Notes under the pieces: model-generated
Seen by the model: only the letters and a program-made list of their open reading frames with translations
What the model was told of the DNA's origin: nothing
The model's database searches: none
Position numbers and translations under genes: made by a program
Part shown: positions 10,983 to 23,470 of the stretch, one piece after another
Layout of the letters: every line of letters starts with the position of its first letter
How positions within the stretch are numbered: the stretch's first letter is position 1
Source of the DNA: Annona cherimola
Lineage: Eukaryota; Streptophyta; Magnoliopsida; Magnoliales; Annonaceae
Reading direction: 5' to 3'
Length of the DNA: 64,000 bases
NCBI GenBank assembly: GCA_030490835.1
Contig: CM059971.1
Coordinates: forward strand, 124,404,564 to 124,468,563

Positions 10983-11595
10983 AATTACTCTTATCTCGTT
11001 CAAAAGTCAAAAGCTATATCTCATCGTTCGTGCGGACCGCATATATTAATCATTTTGGCCAAGAGTAGGCTATATAATGGCCAATGCGGCAGCTTTATTT
11101 TTATCCTAAAACTACAATTTCAAAGATAATTAACGGTTTGAATCGCATATATTAATTTCAAAGGAGTCCAGTAGCTGCAGCCCTGGAGTAATCTTCCTTC
11201 GAGTCCTTATCTATATGCTGATATAGCAGTTATGCTTCAAGGTTCCATCATCGTCCGCTCACATGCATTTGGGATGGCTGAGATCACGGGTCCAAATTCA
11301 AAGATACTGCTCATATGCATATCTACCTCAGATCCAACGCCTGCGAAAAATAACATCCCTGGCTAAAATTATCTTTTCTTTATTCAGGCATTACGACCTG
11401 GTCAAAGCCCCAGAGCACTGACGATTTCACACTGGCGAGTCGGGTCGTCTCTTAAGACGTGGGCCGAGGGCCGTTCGTGGTACACAAGCTCTCGTGAAGG
11501 TCGTCAGCTTGCCGCGTTCCGGAGCAATTCTTGGTAATAAACACGAAACTACTTCCATCTGGACGACAGATTTGAAGCGCTTGTATATCAGATTA
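10983..11595. other. Intergenic, no gene seen
   Basis: Unremarkable sequence right of the LINE. A short frame at 11427-11624 (-) has no recognisable features. No repeat boundary identified. Confidence 0.4.
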
Positions 11596-11883
11596 TCAGT
11601 CCTGAGGTGCTTGAGCATTACCATTTTTGCTCTCTAGAAATCGGCGCATGTCGCCGACGGACCGTAAATTCTGCAACGAGAATCTCTCTCGACCATCCAA
11701 TCCCGGATCAAAAGATTCGGACGGTGCTTGTATTTTCCGCACGCGCGTGCGGTCCAAAGCAGCGATAGCGAGCTGGAGGTGGGCCATGTCGAGTTCATCA
11801 TCCACAAGTCGTAGCTGGGTGTGGCCTGGCAACGGGTACCAAACATAGCTCGAGAATGCTACTAGGTCCCTATTCCGAGACAT
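11596..11883 (-). CDS. Hypothetical small ORF or gene fragment
   Basis: A 95-aa frame starting MSRNRDLVAFSSYVWYPLPG in a locally GC- and CpG-richer island, unlike the AT-rich DNA around it. Composition is protein-like (balanced charge, AHLQLAIAALD amphipathic stretch, no low complexity). No motif is recognised, and I see no signal peptide or membrane segment. It may be an exon remnant of a lost gene or chance. The frame is also open for 70 codons in one alternative frame of the same strand and 73 codons on the opposite strand, which lowers confidence. The stretch 11884-12288 right of it holds the presumed Tubby-like promoter; no defined motif is visible. Confidence 0.25.
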   Translation of the reverse strand: MSRNRDLVAFSSYVWYPLPGHTQLRLVDDELDMAHLQLAIAALDRTRVRKIQAPSESFDPGLDGRERFSLQNLRSVGDMRRFLESKNGNAQAPQD

Positions 11884-12288
11884 GGACCGTTGATTTCAAC
11901 ACCCGCGGTTGGTCTGCCTACCGATGCAGCCAACGACGCAAATAATCCTAGATTATGGTTTACCATCATATAATATGGCAAATAAGTAATACAGTTCATT
12001 TATTTTACTTTTATATTACTATGTTAAAGTCTTTACTTACGTTAACGGGCCACGTAACCGGATTAATTAGTTCGTATGCGTATCATGACTATCATCCATT
12101 TCGCCGGGGCCGAGTATTAAAGTTTGTCGTCAACTCAACGAAGTTCAAATGAATGAAATGGTTGCATCGTTGGATTAATGTGGAACAGTGGAAGCGGACA
12201 CGAATGCCTCTAAATACCCGTCGCTTGCCCCCACCGCGGATCTATACCCCGTCTCCATCTGAGCCAACCAGAGAAATCCCTTCTTCTT

Positions 12289-12310
12289 CTCTCTCTCTCT
12301 CTCTCTCTCT
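12289..12310 (+). repeat. (CT)11 microsatellite in the Tubby-like 5' leader
   Basis: Perfect CT dinucleotide run ending 10 bp before the ATG of the Tubby-like gene. Pyrimidine-rich CT tracts in 5' leaders are common in plant genes. Likely polymorphic in length. Confidence 0.9.
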
Positions 12311-12320
12311 GTTCGAGAAA

Positions 12321-15300
12321 ATGTCTCTCCGTAGGGGCTTTCTTTCTCGAAAGGGCGCGGCCGCTCGCGGCGGCTCCGCAAGTCCGAAACTGGCCAGCGC
12401 CTCGCATTTGCAAGGCCAGAAGGAGTTGCGGAGGTATGATGCAGCAGAAGCAGCAGCGGTTGTGAGTCCAGAGAGGGAAGGAGGAGGAGGAGGAGGAGGA
12501 GGAGTAGAGGATTTTGCATCTGATCGAGATGAGGATTGCTGGTCGTCGATGCTCCCTGAAATCCTCGCTGATATTTTCCAGCGTGTCGACTCTAGCGAAG
12601 GCCGGTGGCCCGCGCGGAAGAGCCTCGTATCCTGCGCCTGTGTCTGCAGGAGGTGGAGAGAGGTCACCAAATCGGTGGTTGCATCGCCTCAGCAAAGCGG
12701 GAAAATCACCTTCCCATCCTCCCTCAAAGAGGTGCGATTTTCTTTTTCCTTTTTTTTTTCAAAATTCTTTTATGCGGATCCGGTGGAATTCACCGCTGTG
12801 TGAAGGAGTTCTCTGGGAATTTTGATCCTTAGCTCTCGCATAGTGAGAACCACCTAATCTTGTTCGTATTTTGTGAACTTTAACTTTCTGGAAGTACTGT
12901 GGGATTATAGTTTCTTGCTGCGTCGAGATTTTCCGTTCCTGGAACTGAATTTTTGATTTAATAGGACGTGGAATGCGGGGGTCTTTTAGGTTGACTTCCT
13001 GCGATTTATTACTTTTCTGCTTTGGATTGCAGCCGGGCCCACGCGATCATCCTATTCAATGTCTTATCCAGAGGAACAAGAAGAAATCAACGTATTATCT
13101 TTATCTCGGCCTTAGCCCAAGTGAGTCGATTTTGAATAGCATTTTTTTAACGTCTTTTCTTTAGTGATTGTGCAACTTTAGCTTCGATTCTTCGCCTTGG
13201 TATTGAATTACGCTCACTGTCAGTGTCTTTGGAATGTAGAAGTAACGAGAAATTCTGATTTCTCGAAGATTTTGAAATTGGTAACCCAAACTAGTATGAT
13301 TTGTCTCTTTACAAAATGAGACGAGTTTTAAGAACTCTTATGAACCATAAAAAATTGCAGTGTTTGGTATATGTGTTTTACTCCGACACAATTCTGCACT
13401 CTTATTAAAAGATTATACACCCGATATTTCCTTGGCTAAGCACCTCAAGACCATGCATGGAGGTCCAATTTCTCTTGAAACTTACTAGAATCTATTATCC
13501 ATCTCAGTGGCTGAGAATTGTGTTAGTTTCACCATCACGACAGCTATTCTCAATCCTTTAGCTACAGGTCTATTTTTCTGTATTTATACATATTTGTCAG
13601 AAGTAGTTTGATTTAGTTGCCGACTGTTCCAATATGTTGTGAAAAGTTTTTGGAATTGTTGGCTCATCCAAATTTATAATTTTCAGCATCTGTTGATACG
13701 GGGAAGTTTCTATTAGCTGCTCGAAGGTTTAGGTGCAGTGGCCACACTGAGTATATCATATCACTTGATGCTGATGATTTTTCTCAAGGGAGTAATGCAT
13801 ACGTTGGGAAGTTATGGTGAGCCTTTCATAAATTTTTACTTCTTTTACATTTTGCTTAACCAATTTATCTATCCTAATCTTGTTAATTCATCCAGGATAG
13901 TATTCTTCTTATGTTTCTGTCCTAGTAAATTTTTTGTGTAGATTAAATGGGCAATTTTGACCAAAGCAAGTGTATGTTCATGATGCCTGATCCCTGCCAA
14001 GTGCCAATTAGGAAAAAGAGCTGATTTTATGTGTGACGAAATTGCCAGTGACTTGTGTGTGGAGAATATGATAGAGCCCATCTTTGGGCTTGTGTGTCGG
14101 ACAACCATTAACCTACTGTCGAGCTTAGAATCTGAATAGCCCTGAAAGGCCCATTGAATTTTGGTACATAGAATACTTGGTTCTGGAATTCGTTATTGTA
14201 AAATTTTCTCCATAAACTGGTAGTGCTCTCAACTTGGATGAGAGATAAGCTCCGGAAGTTTCTGTTTGACAATCCGCAGCCTTATGAGATTGTAAAATTA
14301 TAGAGTAATGTGAACCAGAGCACATACTAGCTGCAATTGCTCTAAATATCTGAATATGAAGTCACTCTGCATGCAAAAGGATGCCATTTGTGTTCCATCA
14401 GGAAAAAAAAAAAAAAAAGATGCCATTTTTGTCAATCCATATGACTAAAATACAATTATCATCTTAGCTACTTATTACACGAATCCAGGAGAAACAATTA
14501 CCTCTTTTTGTTAGCTAAATACCAAGTTAATTTGAAATTTGTGAATATCAATAAAAGGCCTTTCATTGATTGGGCCTTTCACCTTTCTTCCCTTTGCTTA
14601 TTAAAAAGAGTTTTCAGGGACGGAGCGTTGAAAGATTTTCTTTCAACGAAGGTCCTATACAGGCCTCCTCTTGTTAATTAGCTTTTGAGTTTTTGCTCTA
14701 ACCCATGTAGATTTTTCAATGCAGACAATTTGTTGGCATAATAAAGATAATGTAATAGCATTGTGGTTAGTTTGAATCTCACCGAAGTTGTGTATTAGGT
14801 GAAGAAGGTCTGACACAAAGGTCAATGGAATAAATATCCTTTCAACATTTATTGTTAAGAGTTATGAACACTCATGCCATGCCTTTTTGCATAAATTGCA
14901 GTGATGCCTATAACTCAAAACTGATTGCAAACATACCTACGGATTTTTAAAAAAGGTTTGCAATTGTGCCTATGAAAGTGTAGAACCCCTTTGTTTCTGT
15001 AAACCATGATATTTTTTTTATCAATCAGCCATCAATTATTTTTTTAATATTACTTAGTGAAAATATCAAAATCACCTTGATTGGGTATTTTGGTGGACCA
15101 TAACCAATTTTAGAGCCATTTCAGGAGTTCATATTTATTAGAGCTCATCGAGGTATCCAGTGAAAGTGATTTTTGAAATCTCAGCTAAATATATATGATA
15201 CATGTAACTGGTGGCTTGAATTTATCAAAATTCAAAAGTATCATAGTTATAGAAATAAAGAGGTTCTAAATTTGTATAAGCATAACTTTAAATAATTTAA

Positions 15301-16810
15301 AAGATTTATAAGAATGTTTATAGACATAATTGCATTTATGCAAAAAAGCATAGATATGAGCACAAATGACTCTTATTGTAACAGGACACTTTTAAATCGA
15401 AAGTGATATTTGAGATTTTTTTTTTTTTTTTTTTAAAATTATGACAGCTTTTTCAGAGCTAATCTTATAATAAGAAGTTTTGGTTTCTAGAACTTCCTGA
15501 GAACTAAAAACAGAGAGATGTAGTCTGATGAAATTTTCTAAATAAAATTGTAGAATCCTTTCGGAACTTCTTAGGATGACTGGATAAAGTTAATCCAATC
15601 ATTATCTCGGCATTGCCTATTTAACCAAAAAGAACTACCAATCAAAAGCCCGCGTAGAATTAATAAAAAATATTTAAATTGTTCCATCCAATCTCTTCCT
15701 ATTTTTCTTACCTGTTTCATAGTTTTATTAGCACACTTCTTTTTGTTGATTAAAAAAAAAAAAAAAAAATGCACGTTCCATGCTGAACTTTGAACCGATC
15801 AAATTGTTCGAATGATGTTTCAGTACTCAGTTGACCAAGAGCTGAGAGCCTGAGACTCACATGAGAAATTAGTTGCTTGCATGGGCATGACTGATGTATG
15901 CTTGAACCTTGAACTTGAAGTCATAGGCTTCGGGCGTACATGGATGTAGAGCATGTGACATATGCAAGTATCTTGAATGTGATCGGCAACATGATTTCTC
16001 TTGGGAACAAATTGATTTACGATTTTCCAGTTTCTTCGTCTAAATATGGTCCCATAAAAGCGGTATTCCAAAAACCAAGAAACTCGAACTGATGCTCCTC
16101 ATTACAATAGCTACCAGCGAAAGCTTTCTTCCAAAGGAAGCGCGAGAGTTGCTGAAAATCCTTGCAGAAAAAGAAAAGAAAATCAGTAGCTGGAATTGGA
16201 TCTGCATTTTCTCTTTCTTTTCACCCTATGCTCTCTCTCAATGGTCGAAATACTGACGTGTTGGAAGATTGGTCTTTGCAGCTCTGATTTTCTGGGCACC
16301 AAGTTCGCAATCTATGACAGTGAGCCACCATATGCAGGTGCAAAGCCGTCGAGCAGCCGAACAACCCGCCGGTTCGCGAACAAGCAGATCTCCCCACAAG
16401 TTCCATGGGGTAATTTTGAAATGGGCCACGCGGCATACAAATTCAACTTGTTGAAATCTAGAGGGCCGAGGAGAATGTTTTGCACAATGCAATGCCCATC
16501 GACGCGGACCAGCGAAACCTCAGCGCGTGTGGTTCTTAGGAACAAAGCTCCAAGGTGGCATGACCACTTGCAATGCTGGTGCTTGAATTTCCACGGACGA
16601 GTGACAGTTGCGTCCGTGAAGAATTTCCAGCTGGTTGCCACCGTCGATCCCTCCCAGCCTGGAGCAAAGGGTGATGAAGAGACCGTGCTCCTCCAATTTG
16701 GGAAAGTGGGTGATCACTTGTTTACCATGGATTATAGACAGCCTCTTTCTGCCTTCCAAGCCTTTGCCATCTGTCTTACTAGCTTCGGCACCAAACTCGC
16801 CTGTGAGTGA
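12321..16810 (+). CDS. TLP: Tubby-like F-box protein (TLP), 4 exons, 385 aa
   Basis: Exons 12321-12731, 13033-13120, 13687-13816 and 16282-16810, all with GT/AG borders and summing to 1158 bp. The N-terminus is basic and low-complexity with an eight-Gly run (residues 54-61). An F-box follows at about 73-120 ([31 protein letters not shown]), then the Tubby domain from about 128 ([67 protein letters not shown]) to the C-terminal signature SFGTKLACE. The F-box would bind a SKP1-like adaptor in an SCF ubiquitin ligase; the Tubby barrel binds phosphoinositides at the plasma membrane, and plant members act in ABA, osmotic and pathogen responses (family knowledge). The length is a little short for the family, with little linker between the domain halves. 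Intron 3 is 2.5 kb. Convergent with MBF1. The domain appears intact. Confidence 0.95.
14390..14418 (+). mobile_element. Tail-only retro-insertion (29 bp) in TLP intron 3
   Basis: The 10-bp direct repeat GATGCCATTT at 14380-14389 and 14419-14428 brackets GTGTTCCATCAGG plus 16 A. A terminal stub ending in poly(A) between target-site duplications is what extreme 5' truncation of a LINE or SINE leaves. The stub loosely resembles the 3' end of the LINE at 6-11 kb (GTGTC...CATC-A16). Confidence 0.6.
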
Positions 16811-18406
16811 TGGATGTGCCTGCCTGCCTGCCTGCCTCGTTTTTTGAATGCGGTGCCGCCCAATCCATTCTCTTCCAGTGCCTGTTCAATTTTTTATGCT
16901 TATTATTATTTTTTAATAATTATAACATTCTTACGAAAGTGGAGCCTTTTTTTTTTTGGAGAAAAAAGTGGAGCTTTTTTATTCATGCCGATACGCTTCA
17001 GAACTAGGTCAAGATAAGTGGCCTCAGTGTCCATAGTCCAGTTCTAGCACGCAGTCGATCCCATCCTTTTAACGTGAACAACACAAAGCGTGTTAGAGCA
17101 ACTAGGATCGCGGAGCGTTGTTGTCCAGCCACAAGCTGTCCATACGAGAATGAATAATCGGGTTACACAGAAATAATCTTATATAATCTCTTTAATTTTA
17201 AAATATTCATAATTAATATAAAACTTAATTTATTTATTATATTTAACATCACTTAAGAAGTTAAGTTTCATCCAAACAAATATGCGCGTGAGTCTCATTT
17301 ACTCAAAAAAAATACATATTCATGCGTAAATTATGAAAAATGCTAAAAGACATTTACACATGCTAAAATCTAAACATATTTTATAAAATCATTTATCCAC
17401 GTAATAATGATATTTTAGATAGTTTGAATAAAATTAATATTTTAGTATTAAACTATTTTACTATGTTAATTTTACACATTCATAAATAAGACTAATATAT
17501 AATAATAAGACTAATATATAATGATACTAGATAAATGAAAAAATTTCCATAATAATATAAATACAACAGATAAAGAGTAAATTTTCCTTAGAGCATGTAG
17601 AAGTTAAACATGGAATTACGTAGAAAAAGATTTCACAAAAATGAGCCCGATATACATATATATAATAAACAAATAAAATAAGAATAAAAGAATACGTGCC
17701 GAAGCATTTCAATGTTAATCATAGTAGTAGACGAAGACGAAACCTCAACGATTTGCCAATCCACTTTGCATTCGGCACGTACAAGTTTACATCAAAAATT
17801 CAATTATGCAACGTCACAAAAAAATAATGAATAATCAGGGGCCAAGAGGGGGGAAAAATACTGCCCAAACAAAAGTTGGCATGTAACAGATTGAGAGGAA
17901 ACTGAATTAGCACAGTTCAACTTGGAGGCCGTTGCGCCACGAAATGGGAGCCGGCCTAATACGCTCAGGCAGGTGGCATCAGGAGGGATGTGGAGCAAAC
18001 AGCCTCCAAGGGGGACAGTAGACACTCTTCCAGTCCGCATTGGGAAATATGTCAGTGATGCGCTAGCAGATTAATGGCTCCTGCAAAGTAACAGGCTTTC
18101 TATCTTTTTTCCTCTTGGCCATCGAATGACAAGAATAATAGCTACCATTGCAAGCAAATGGAGAAGTGTTCATTGTTTTGATAAGAGAAGGGAGAGAAAT
18201 TTGGACAACAAACGAGAGCCGTCCATACATTAAAGAAAAGGAAAACAAAGCCAAAGTAGTTCCTCTCACAGGCACATCCATCTCTCAATGCACACTGAAT
18301 TAGACTTTCCCTGTCCCAGTTATTCTCAGTACATACGCCAATAAGCAGGTACACAGCTTTCCTAAGGCATTCCCATTTTTTACAGCTCCCTTTGTGTTAC
18401 CGTCTG
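16811..18406. other. Region between convergent TLP and MBF1 genes
   Basis: Holds the 3' ends of both genes. A short TGCC tandem lies just past the TLP stop (about 16818-16836) and a direct repeat GACTAATATATAAT near 17490-17520. The frames at 17804-18354 (-) overlap the expected MBF1 3' UTR and show no domain. No independent gene seen. Confidence 0.5.
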
Positions 18407-21400
18407 CTATTTCTTTGCCCGCAGCTTCACACCGAGAACCCTCTCCAACTTGGTGATAATTTGCTGATTTGGGATGGCCTTCCCAGATTCATATTCTTGG
18501 ATCACCTGTGGCTTCTCGTTAATCAGCTGCAGTCATGCACACACCCATTAAAATAAAACTCTCAGGGCTATACACACACACACACACAATAAAATTGATA
18601 ACAGTGGAAAAAATGCAGGATTTCAAAGGCACAAACAGCACCTGAGAAAGTTGAGCCTGGGTTAACTTCTTATCAATCCGAGCTTGCATGATGTTCTTCT
18701 TCAGCTCAGTTGAAATTCGCAGATCTAATGCATCAGGGATCAGAGATTAACAGACTGATCAAGTTCAATTTTACAAGTATGGAAGAAATGATTCTCCCAC
18801 GAAGGGAGGAAAGGAAAAAAAGAAAGGAAAAAAAAAAGAACACCCATCCACATGGAGATTACAAGAACTGAAATGAATAAGCCAATCAATTGCCTGTGCA
18901 CAAGCTAGACATGATACGACCTGCCTCTTTGCCCTCAAATAGACTGCTGATGCCAAACTCAAATGGCATCATAGCCGCATAGACAGACTTCCATAGATTT
19001 TATTTTTTTATTTTTTATTTTTAAAAAAAGAGAAACAAAGAAAGATAAACTTTGTTGGATGCAAGCTCCATCACAAAATTCTTTTTTTTATCTGGAAAGT
19101 GAAAAAAGAAGGAGAGAGAATTTCAATGGTAAACCTGAATTCATTCAGAATGACATTGCATGGAGTGTACCGTTTCTACGGTGTCAATAAAAGAAGTCAA
19201 CCAAAGGTCCTTTGAAGGGTAACCACCATATGCGGCATCTGACATCTGGACCCACAATAGCCAGCACTACTGTCTCCACCACGACTAAGCTATACAATTT
19301 GTATCACCAACTAAACAGGCAACTAAATATTATACAAAAAAATGAAATAAAAGAATATGTTGCAAAAAGGCCACAATGAATGCAGCTGCATGGCATTTAA
19401 AATACTTAGCACACAACAAAGGGCAAGTATAAAGATTACAACCAAAATTTACGGTTGTAACAAATATGACCATCTCTGTCATCCCTTGGAAATCATTGTC
19501 AAGATCAACACTAGAGATAGGTTCACATGTTCTAAGTCAGCAATGTCTTGAATTGCAAACATTATGCAGAGTGGGTGGGTGCAGTTGAATGTGTTGTATC
19601 TAAGAGATGAACAAACATTTTATAAGTGGCACATTTTTAAGTATTGAAATGGATCATACAAATGCCAAAAATGTGCAGATAAGCATGATAGATAAATCAG
19701 ATACCATCAATATCATAATAAGCCTAAACAAGAAGTCAACACCAAATTCAGTGAAACATGTGCACTAAATTGCTTCCCAATGTTTATATGCTTTTGTTTC
19801 TAAATGTATAAAGTGAAGTTGTGCATTGAATGTTTCCAGCAGTTTTTCATCTCCCTACAAAAGGCAAACACCTTCTCAATGCATATCAGCAATGAGAAGA
19901 AAATGTCAAGCTAAAACTTTTTAATTTAAAACTTTTTACTCTCAATAACTACCATATTTTAATATTATTTCTTCACATTTTTCTATACAACTATCCTATT
20001 TTATAATCATTCTTACACAACTGCCCATACAAGTATCTTATATATTTTAACTTTATTCTCGTTCACATCATTTTCTATCAATTTAACAATTTGTACACAA
20101 AAAACTTTTCATCCAAAAGTTTTATCACTTGCCGAACACAAACTATATCACTGTAGGTGTTTCATACCGCTGCACATTATCTTCTTTACAGCATTGAAAA
20201 TATATGGTTGGATAATACTGAGTAGTTCTGTGCTGTTCAGGTCAACCTTTCTGCAGTTGTGTACAGCTTGAAACAATTTTTTGCTTGATGGAGAACTTCT
20301 GGGTTTGAAGCTTGCAATTATTCAATACTATTCATCATAATTCGTTCTTAGTTTAAAAGAATAAAAATAGTCTTACACCATGGGAAGGTCAATGCAATGG
20401 TAGATGCTGCACTACACAACCAAAGATACTGAAGTGAAAAAATGAACAAAAGATTATTTACAGATAAAAGCCCACAATGGACACACAAACTGTTAGTTAA
20501 ATACACATGTTCATAAAAGCCCAACTGCAGAATGTAAAATAAGTCTAATTTGGCTAGAACTTGAATGGAAAATTGTAAAATGACTGAATAATTTGACCGG
20601 CACATGGAAAACTAGAATTGTAATGTTCAGCTCCCGTATAATAGCATAAGAACTTGCAACCATTATTACACAGTTGAATAGTGAAAGGGCACTTACGGGA
20701 AAGATTTTCCGTCTCATCATCAAGCTTTCTTGTGTTCAAAGTTGTGCTGCTAGAGGCGGCTTTGTTTGTACCAGCATTTGCTACAAAATTGACAAATAAC
20801 AATTGGTAAGTTGTGTTTTAGAAAATCAAAAAAAAATATTATACAAATGTTCAAGCAAATAACCAAACAATATCTGATAAAATAGGATGCACAAAATAGA
20901 AATAAAGAAAAGTTCCTCTTAAACAGGTGGCTAGAACCTGTTCATTCTAATTGGCAGACAAATGAGCTTTGCTATAGGAAAACACAATATCTAAATGTAT
21001 TGAAGAACAATAAAAAAAATAATAATAATACTAGTGCCCAATTGTCAAATGCAACATTCCATAATTTAGGTTTTGTAGTGATGATCACCTGAAAACTGAT
21101 TCTCCAGGATAATATTTGAATTAAATTATTCCTTCCCAGTGGAATATAATAGCATTTCTAAACCTTACTATTTTTAATTTTTTGTTACAGCTAAATTCTA
21201 AGATCTCCTTTTTGGTCCAATCCCATGCTTTTTTTTTTCACCCTGCACTTGGATATTTTTCATTACGAAATTATTTCACCATCTTATCTATTTCTAATCA
21301 TTCAGAAACATTTGACAAGAAAAACTGAAAATGAACAAAAGAACTAGCGCATTGATGTGGATCCCAATAACGACTTCTAGAAACTACTGTTGGGTACGAA

Positions 21401-22428
21401 TATTGAAGTCATAAGACAATTCATGCAAACGGCTGGAGTTCTGAGAATGACGAACTTCCCATCTTTCAAAATCACAAATGACCAAAGTTCACGCATCATT
21501 GAAAAGCTTAAACTAATTCTCAAGAATTTTTTTTGGACCAATTCCACAAAATATTTCAAGGAAGAGAATCAAATTGAACAAATAATCATTGAAGAAACCG
21601 GAACTAGACATCCATCACCACATTTAAGCACAAAATACTGCTCTCAGAACACTTAAAATTTGACAGCCAAACAAGGCACATGATCGATGTGCTAGCACAG
21701 CAATACATCCATCTGCCCAACCTTTCAACAAATCAGGAAACCATACATGAATGAAATTGCGCCGACAAAAAATTTCCTGGACTCGTCGCATATAAGAAAA
21801 ACATAATAAAATACAAGTTGCACTGCGTTTGAAGCTTTTTCATGTCACTTTTACCTAGCCACTTTTATCTTCTAACGCCAGAAATCAAATCAACCTGCTA
21901 AACATTTCATTTCTAGCGTTAGAAGATAAAAGTGACATGAAAAAGCTTCGGCATAGGAACTGCCAGAATGACAATAAGAACTATAGATGAAGCGAGTAAG
22001 AAAATACAAAATAAGCATTGAGTTTTCAGGTTTCAGTTATGGCTGTCTTCTAACGGCAGAAATGATATTGTTTCCAGAATAGAAGAACGCATCATGATAA
22101 TATGCAGTCCACTACATATCGATATCGAAAGCGAAGAAAGAATTTTTTTTCTTTTTTAAAAGGCTCCCGAAAAACATAAAACCTCTCATCAGAGTCGTGA
22201 AAAACACAGCTGAGATAAGATGAATCAAGATCCCCGAAGAAACCCTAAACAAGAGCAAAAAAGAGTGACGGACGAAGAGATTTTACATTTTTTGACGGTT
22301 TCGATCTCAGCGCCGCTGCGACGGGCAGCGTTCACGGCTTTTTCGTCTTTCTTGGCAGCGGCGTTGGGAGCCTTCTTCCGGATCACCACCGGCTCCCAGT
22401 CTTGAGAAAGCGGACCGACACCAGCCAT
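18407..22428 (-). CDS. MBF1: MBF1, multiprotein bridging factor 1 (a/b type), 4 exons, 142 aa
   Basis: Exons 22428-22287, 20780-20697, 18724-18642 and 18526-18407 (- strand), 429 bp in total, all junctions GT/AG and phase-consistent. The product starts [19 protein letters not shown] and contains the N-terminal MBF1 domain ([32 protein letters not shown]). It continues into the Cro/C1-type helix-turn-helix: [21 protein letters not shown], then [20 protein letters not shown] and a basic tail VKLRAKK. The length equals the usual 142 aa of plant MBF1a/b; the heat-inducible MBF1c type is longer and differs at the N-terminus. MBF1 is a nuclear coactivator bridging TBP and bZIP-type activators. Introns 1 and 2 are large (1.5 and 2.0 kb) and carry a hairpin (21831-21949) and a family A MITE. 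Upstream, 22429-23063 holds the presumed promoter with no motif I can defend. Confidence 0.97.
18569..18588. repeat. (CA)n microsatellite in MBF1 intron 3
   Basis: Short CA run inside the 115-bp intron between the last two MBF1 exons. Confidence 0.7.
19893..20145. repeat. MITE family A copy in MBF1 intron 2
   Basis: Family hallmarks ATGTCAAG.TAAAACTTTT, TTTTTCTATACAACTATCC and CACATCATTTTCTATCAATTT are present and the right end reads GCCGAACACAAAC. The left terminus is lost, and no TTA duplication can be assigned. Confidence 0.65.
21831..21949. repeat. Long inverted repeat (hairpin) in MBF1 intron 1
   Basis: The left arm 21831-21885 (55 nt) and right arm 21909-21949 (41 nt) are complementary apart from one mismatch and a 14-nt insertion in the left arm (about 21853-21866, a local duplication of CACTTTT). 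The loop is 23 nt. The RNA could fold into a long stable hairpin on either strand. A related motif, TCTTCTAACGGCAGAAAT, occurs again at about 22047-22065. It could be a small fold-back transposon or a hairpin RNA precursor; I do not recognise the family. Confidence 0.75.
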
Positions 22429-23063
22429 TTTCTATCTTGATTTTCTCTGTGCCTACCGCAAGGATTAGGAATCAGGATTCGTGTCTATCTCCACTCGCCG
22501 CCCTTGTCAACCTTTTATAGCTGCTGCAGGTTAGCCGACGAATCTCTATTATAATATTCATTTTATCCCCCCCTTTCTTATAATTACAAACTCATACTAT
22601 TTTCTGAAATTATGATCAAGTCCCTATAGTTTCCGGAATAGTAAACCAGGGCCTCAACCCGTTAGGCAAAAAGCAAAAAACTTTTTTATTTTTACAATTT
22701 TTTTATTGTTTTATAAAATACACAATTGTCATCTTAGTATTTTAGGCTTTTTCTACCTATACCTAATATGTTTGACCTTAATCTCGGATATACTCATTAG
22801 CTTCTAAAATCTCAGATATACGGTTATACCTAGTATGTTGATTGTTAATTCTAAAATGTACATTCCATTAAGAACCGTTAGTTATATTTTCATAAATGTC
22901 CAAAATAATATTGTTATAAAATAACAAAAGATGAAATAAAATAGAAAGAAAATAAAATTAGAGCTCTTCAAATTTAGAACTTGCATGTAGGTAGAGCATT
23001 GGTGAGTTATGATATTAAAATTTTCAATTATATCAAAAATTTGATAGACATGTTAGTAATTTA

Positions 23064-23331
23064 GGGTGGGTTTGAGAATGAATAAAACTTTTTGATGAAA
23101 AATTTTGAAGAGTAAAGTTGTCAAATGACATGATATGACAAAAGTAATGATGAATAGTAAAGATAATAAAGTTAAAATAGATATGTTAGTTGTATAGAAA
23201 TAATTGAAAAGTAGAATAATTGTATAGGAAAATATAAAAAATTAATTAAAAATATAAAAGTTGTCGAGAGCGAAAAATTTTAAATTGAAAAGTTTTAACT
23301 TGACATTTTTTAACTATTGTCAAACATACCC
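23064..23331. repeat. MITE family A, well-preserved copy with TTA duplication
   Basis: Starts GGGTGGGTTTGAG and ends CAAACATACCC, bracketed by TTA on both sides (23061-23063, 23332-23334). It lies in reverse orientation to the 3056 copy. It keeps AAATGACATGATATGACA and AAAGTTAAAATAGATATGTTAG. Confidence 0.8.
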
Positions 23332-23388
23332 TTAACATATTAGCTAACTCATGGATTGGTTGTTTTTAAGATTAACGTTATGCTCAGT

Positions 23389-23470
23389 GAGTATAGGAAT
23401 TCTGAAAACATAGTGGATATTTTTAGGATGAGTATAGGAATTCTGAAAATATAGTGGATATTTTTAGGAT
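23389..23470. repeat. Two-copy tandem repeat, 41-bp unit
   Basis: The unit starting GAGTATAGGAATTCTGAAAA occurs twice head-to-tail with one mismatch. It is non-coding and next to the family A MITE. The following stretch 23471-24478 shows no gene; its two overlapping minus-strand frames near 23719-24032 have no domain. Confidence 0.85.

Noticed and set aside
14745..14850. Possible SINE fragment with GTTTGAATCTCACC
   Set aside because: Only a single box B-like motif; no box A at the right spacing and no duplication.
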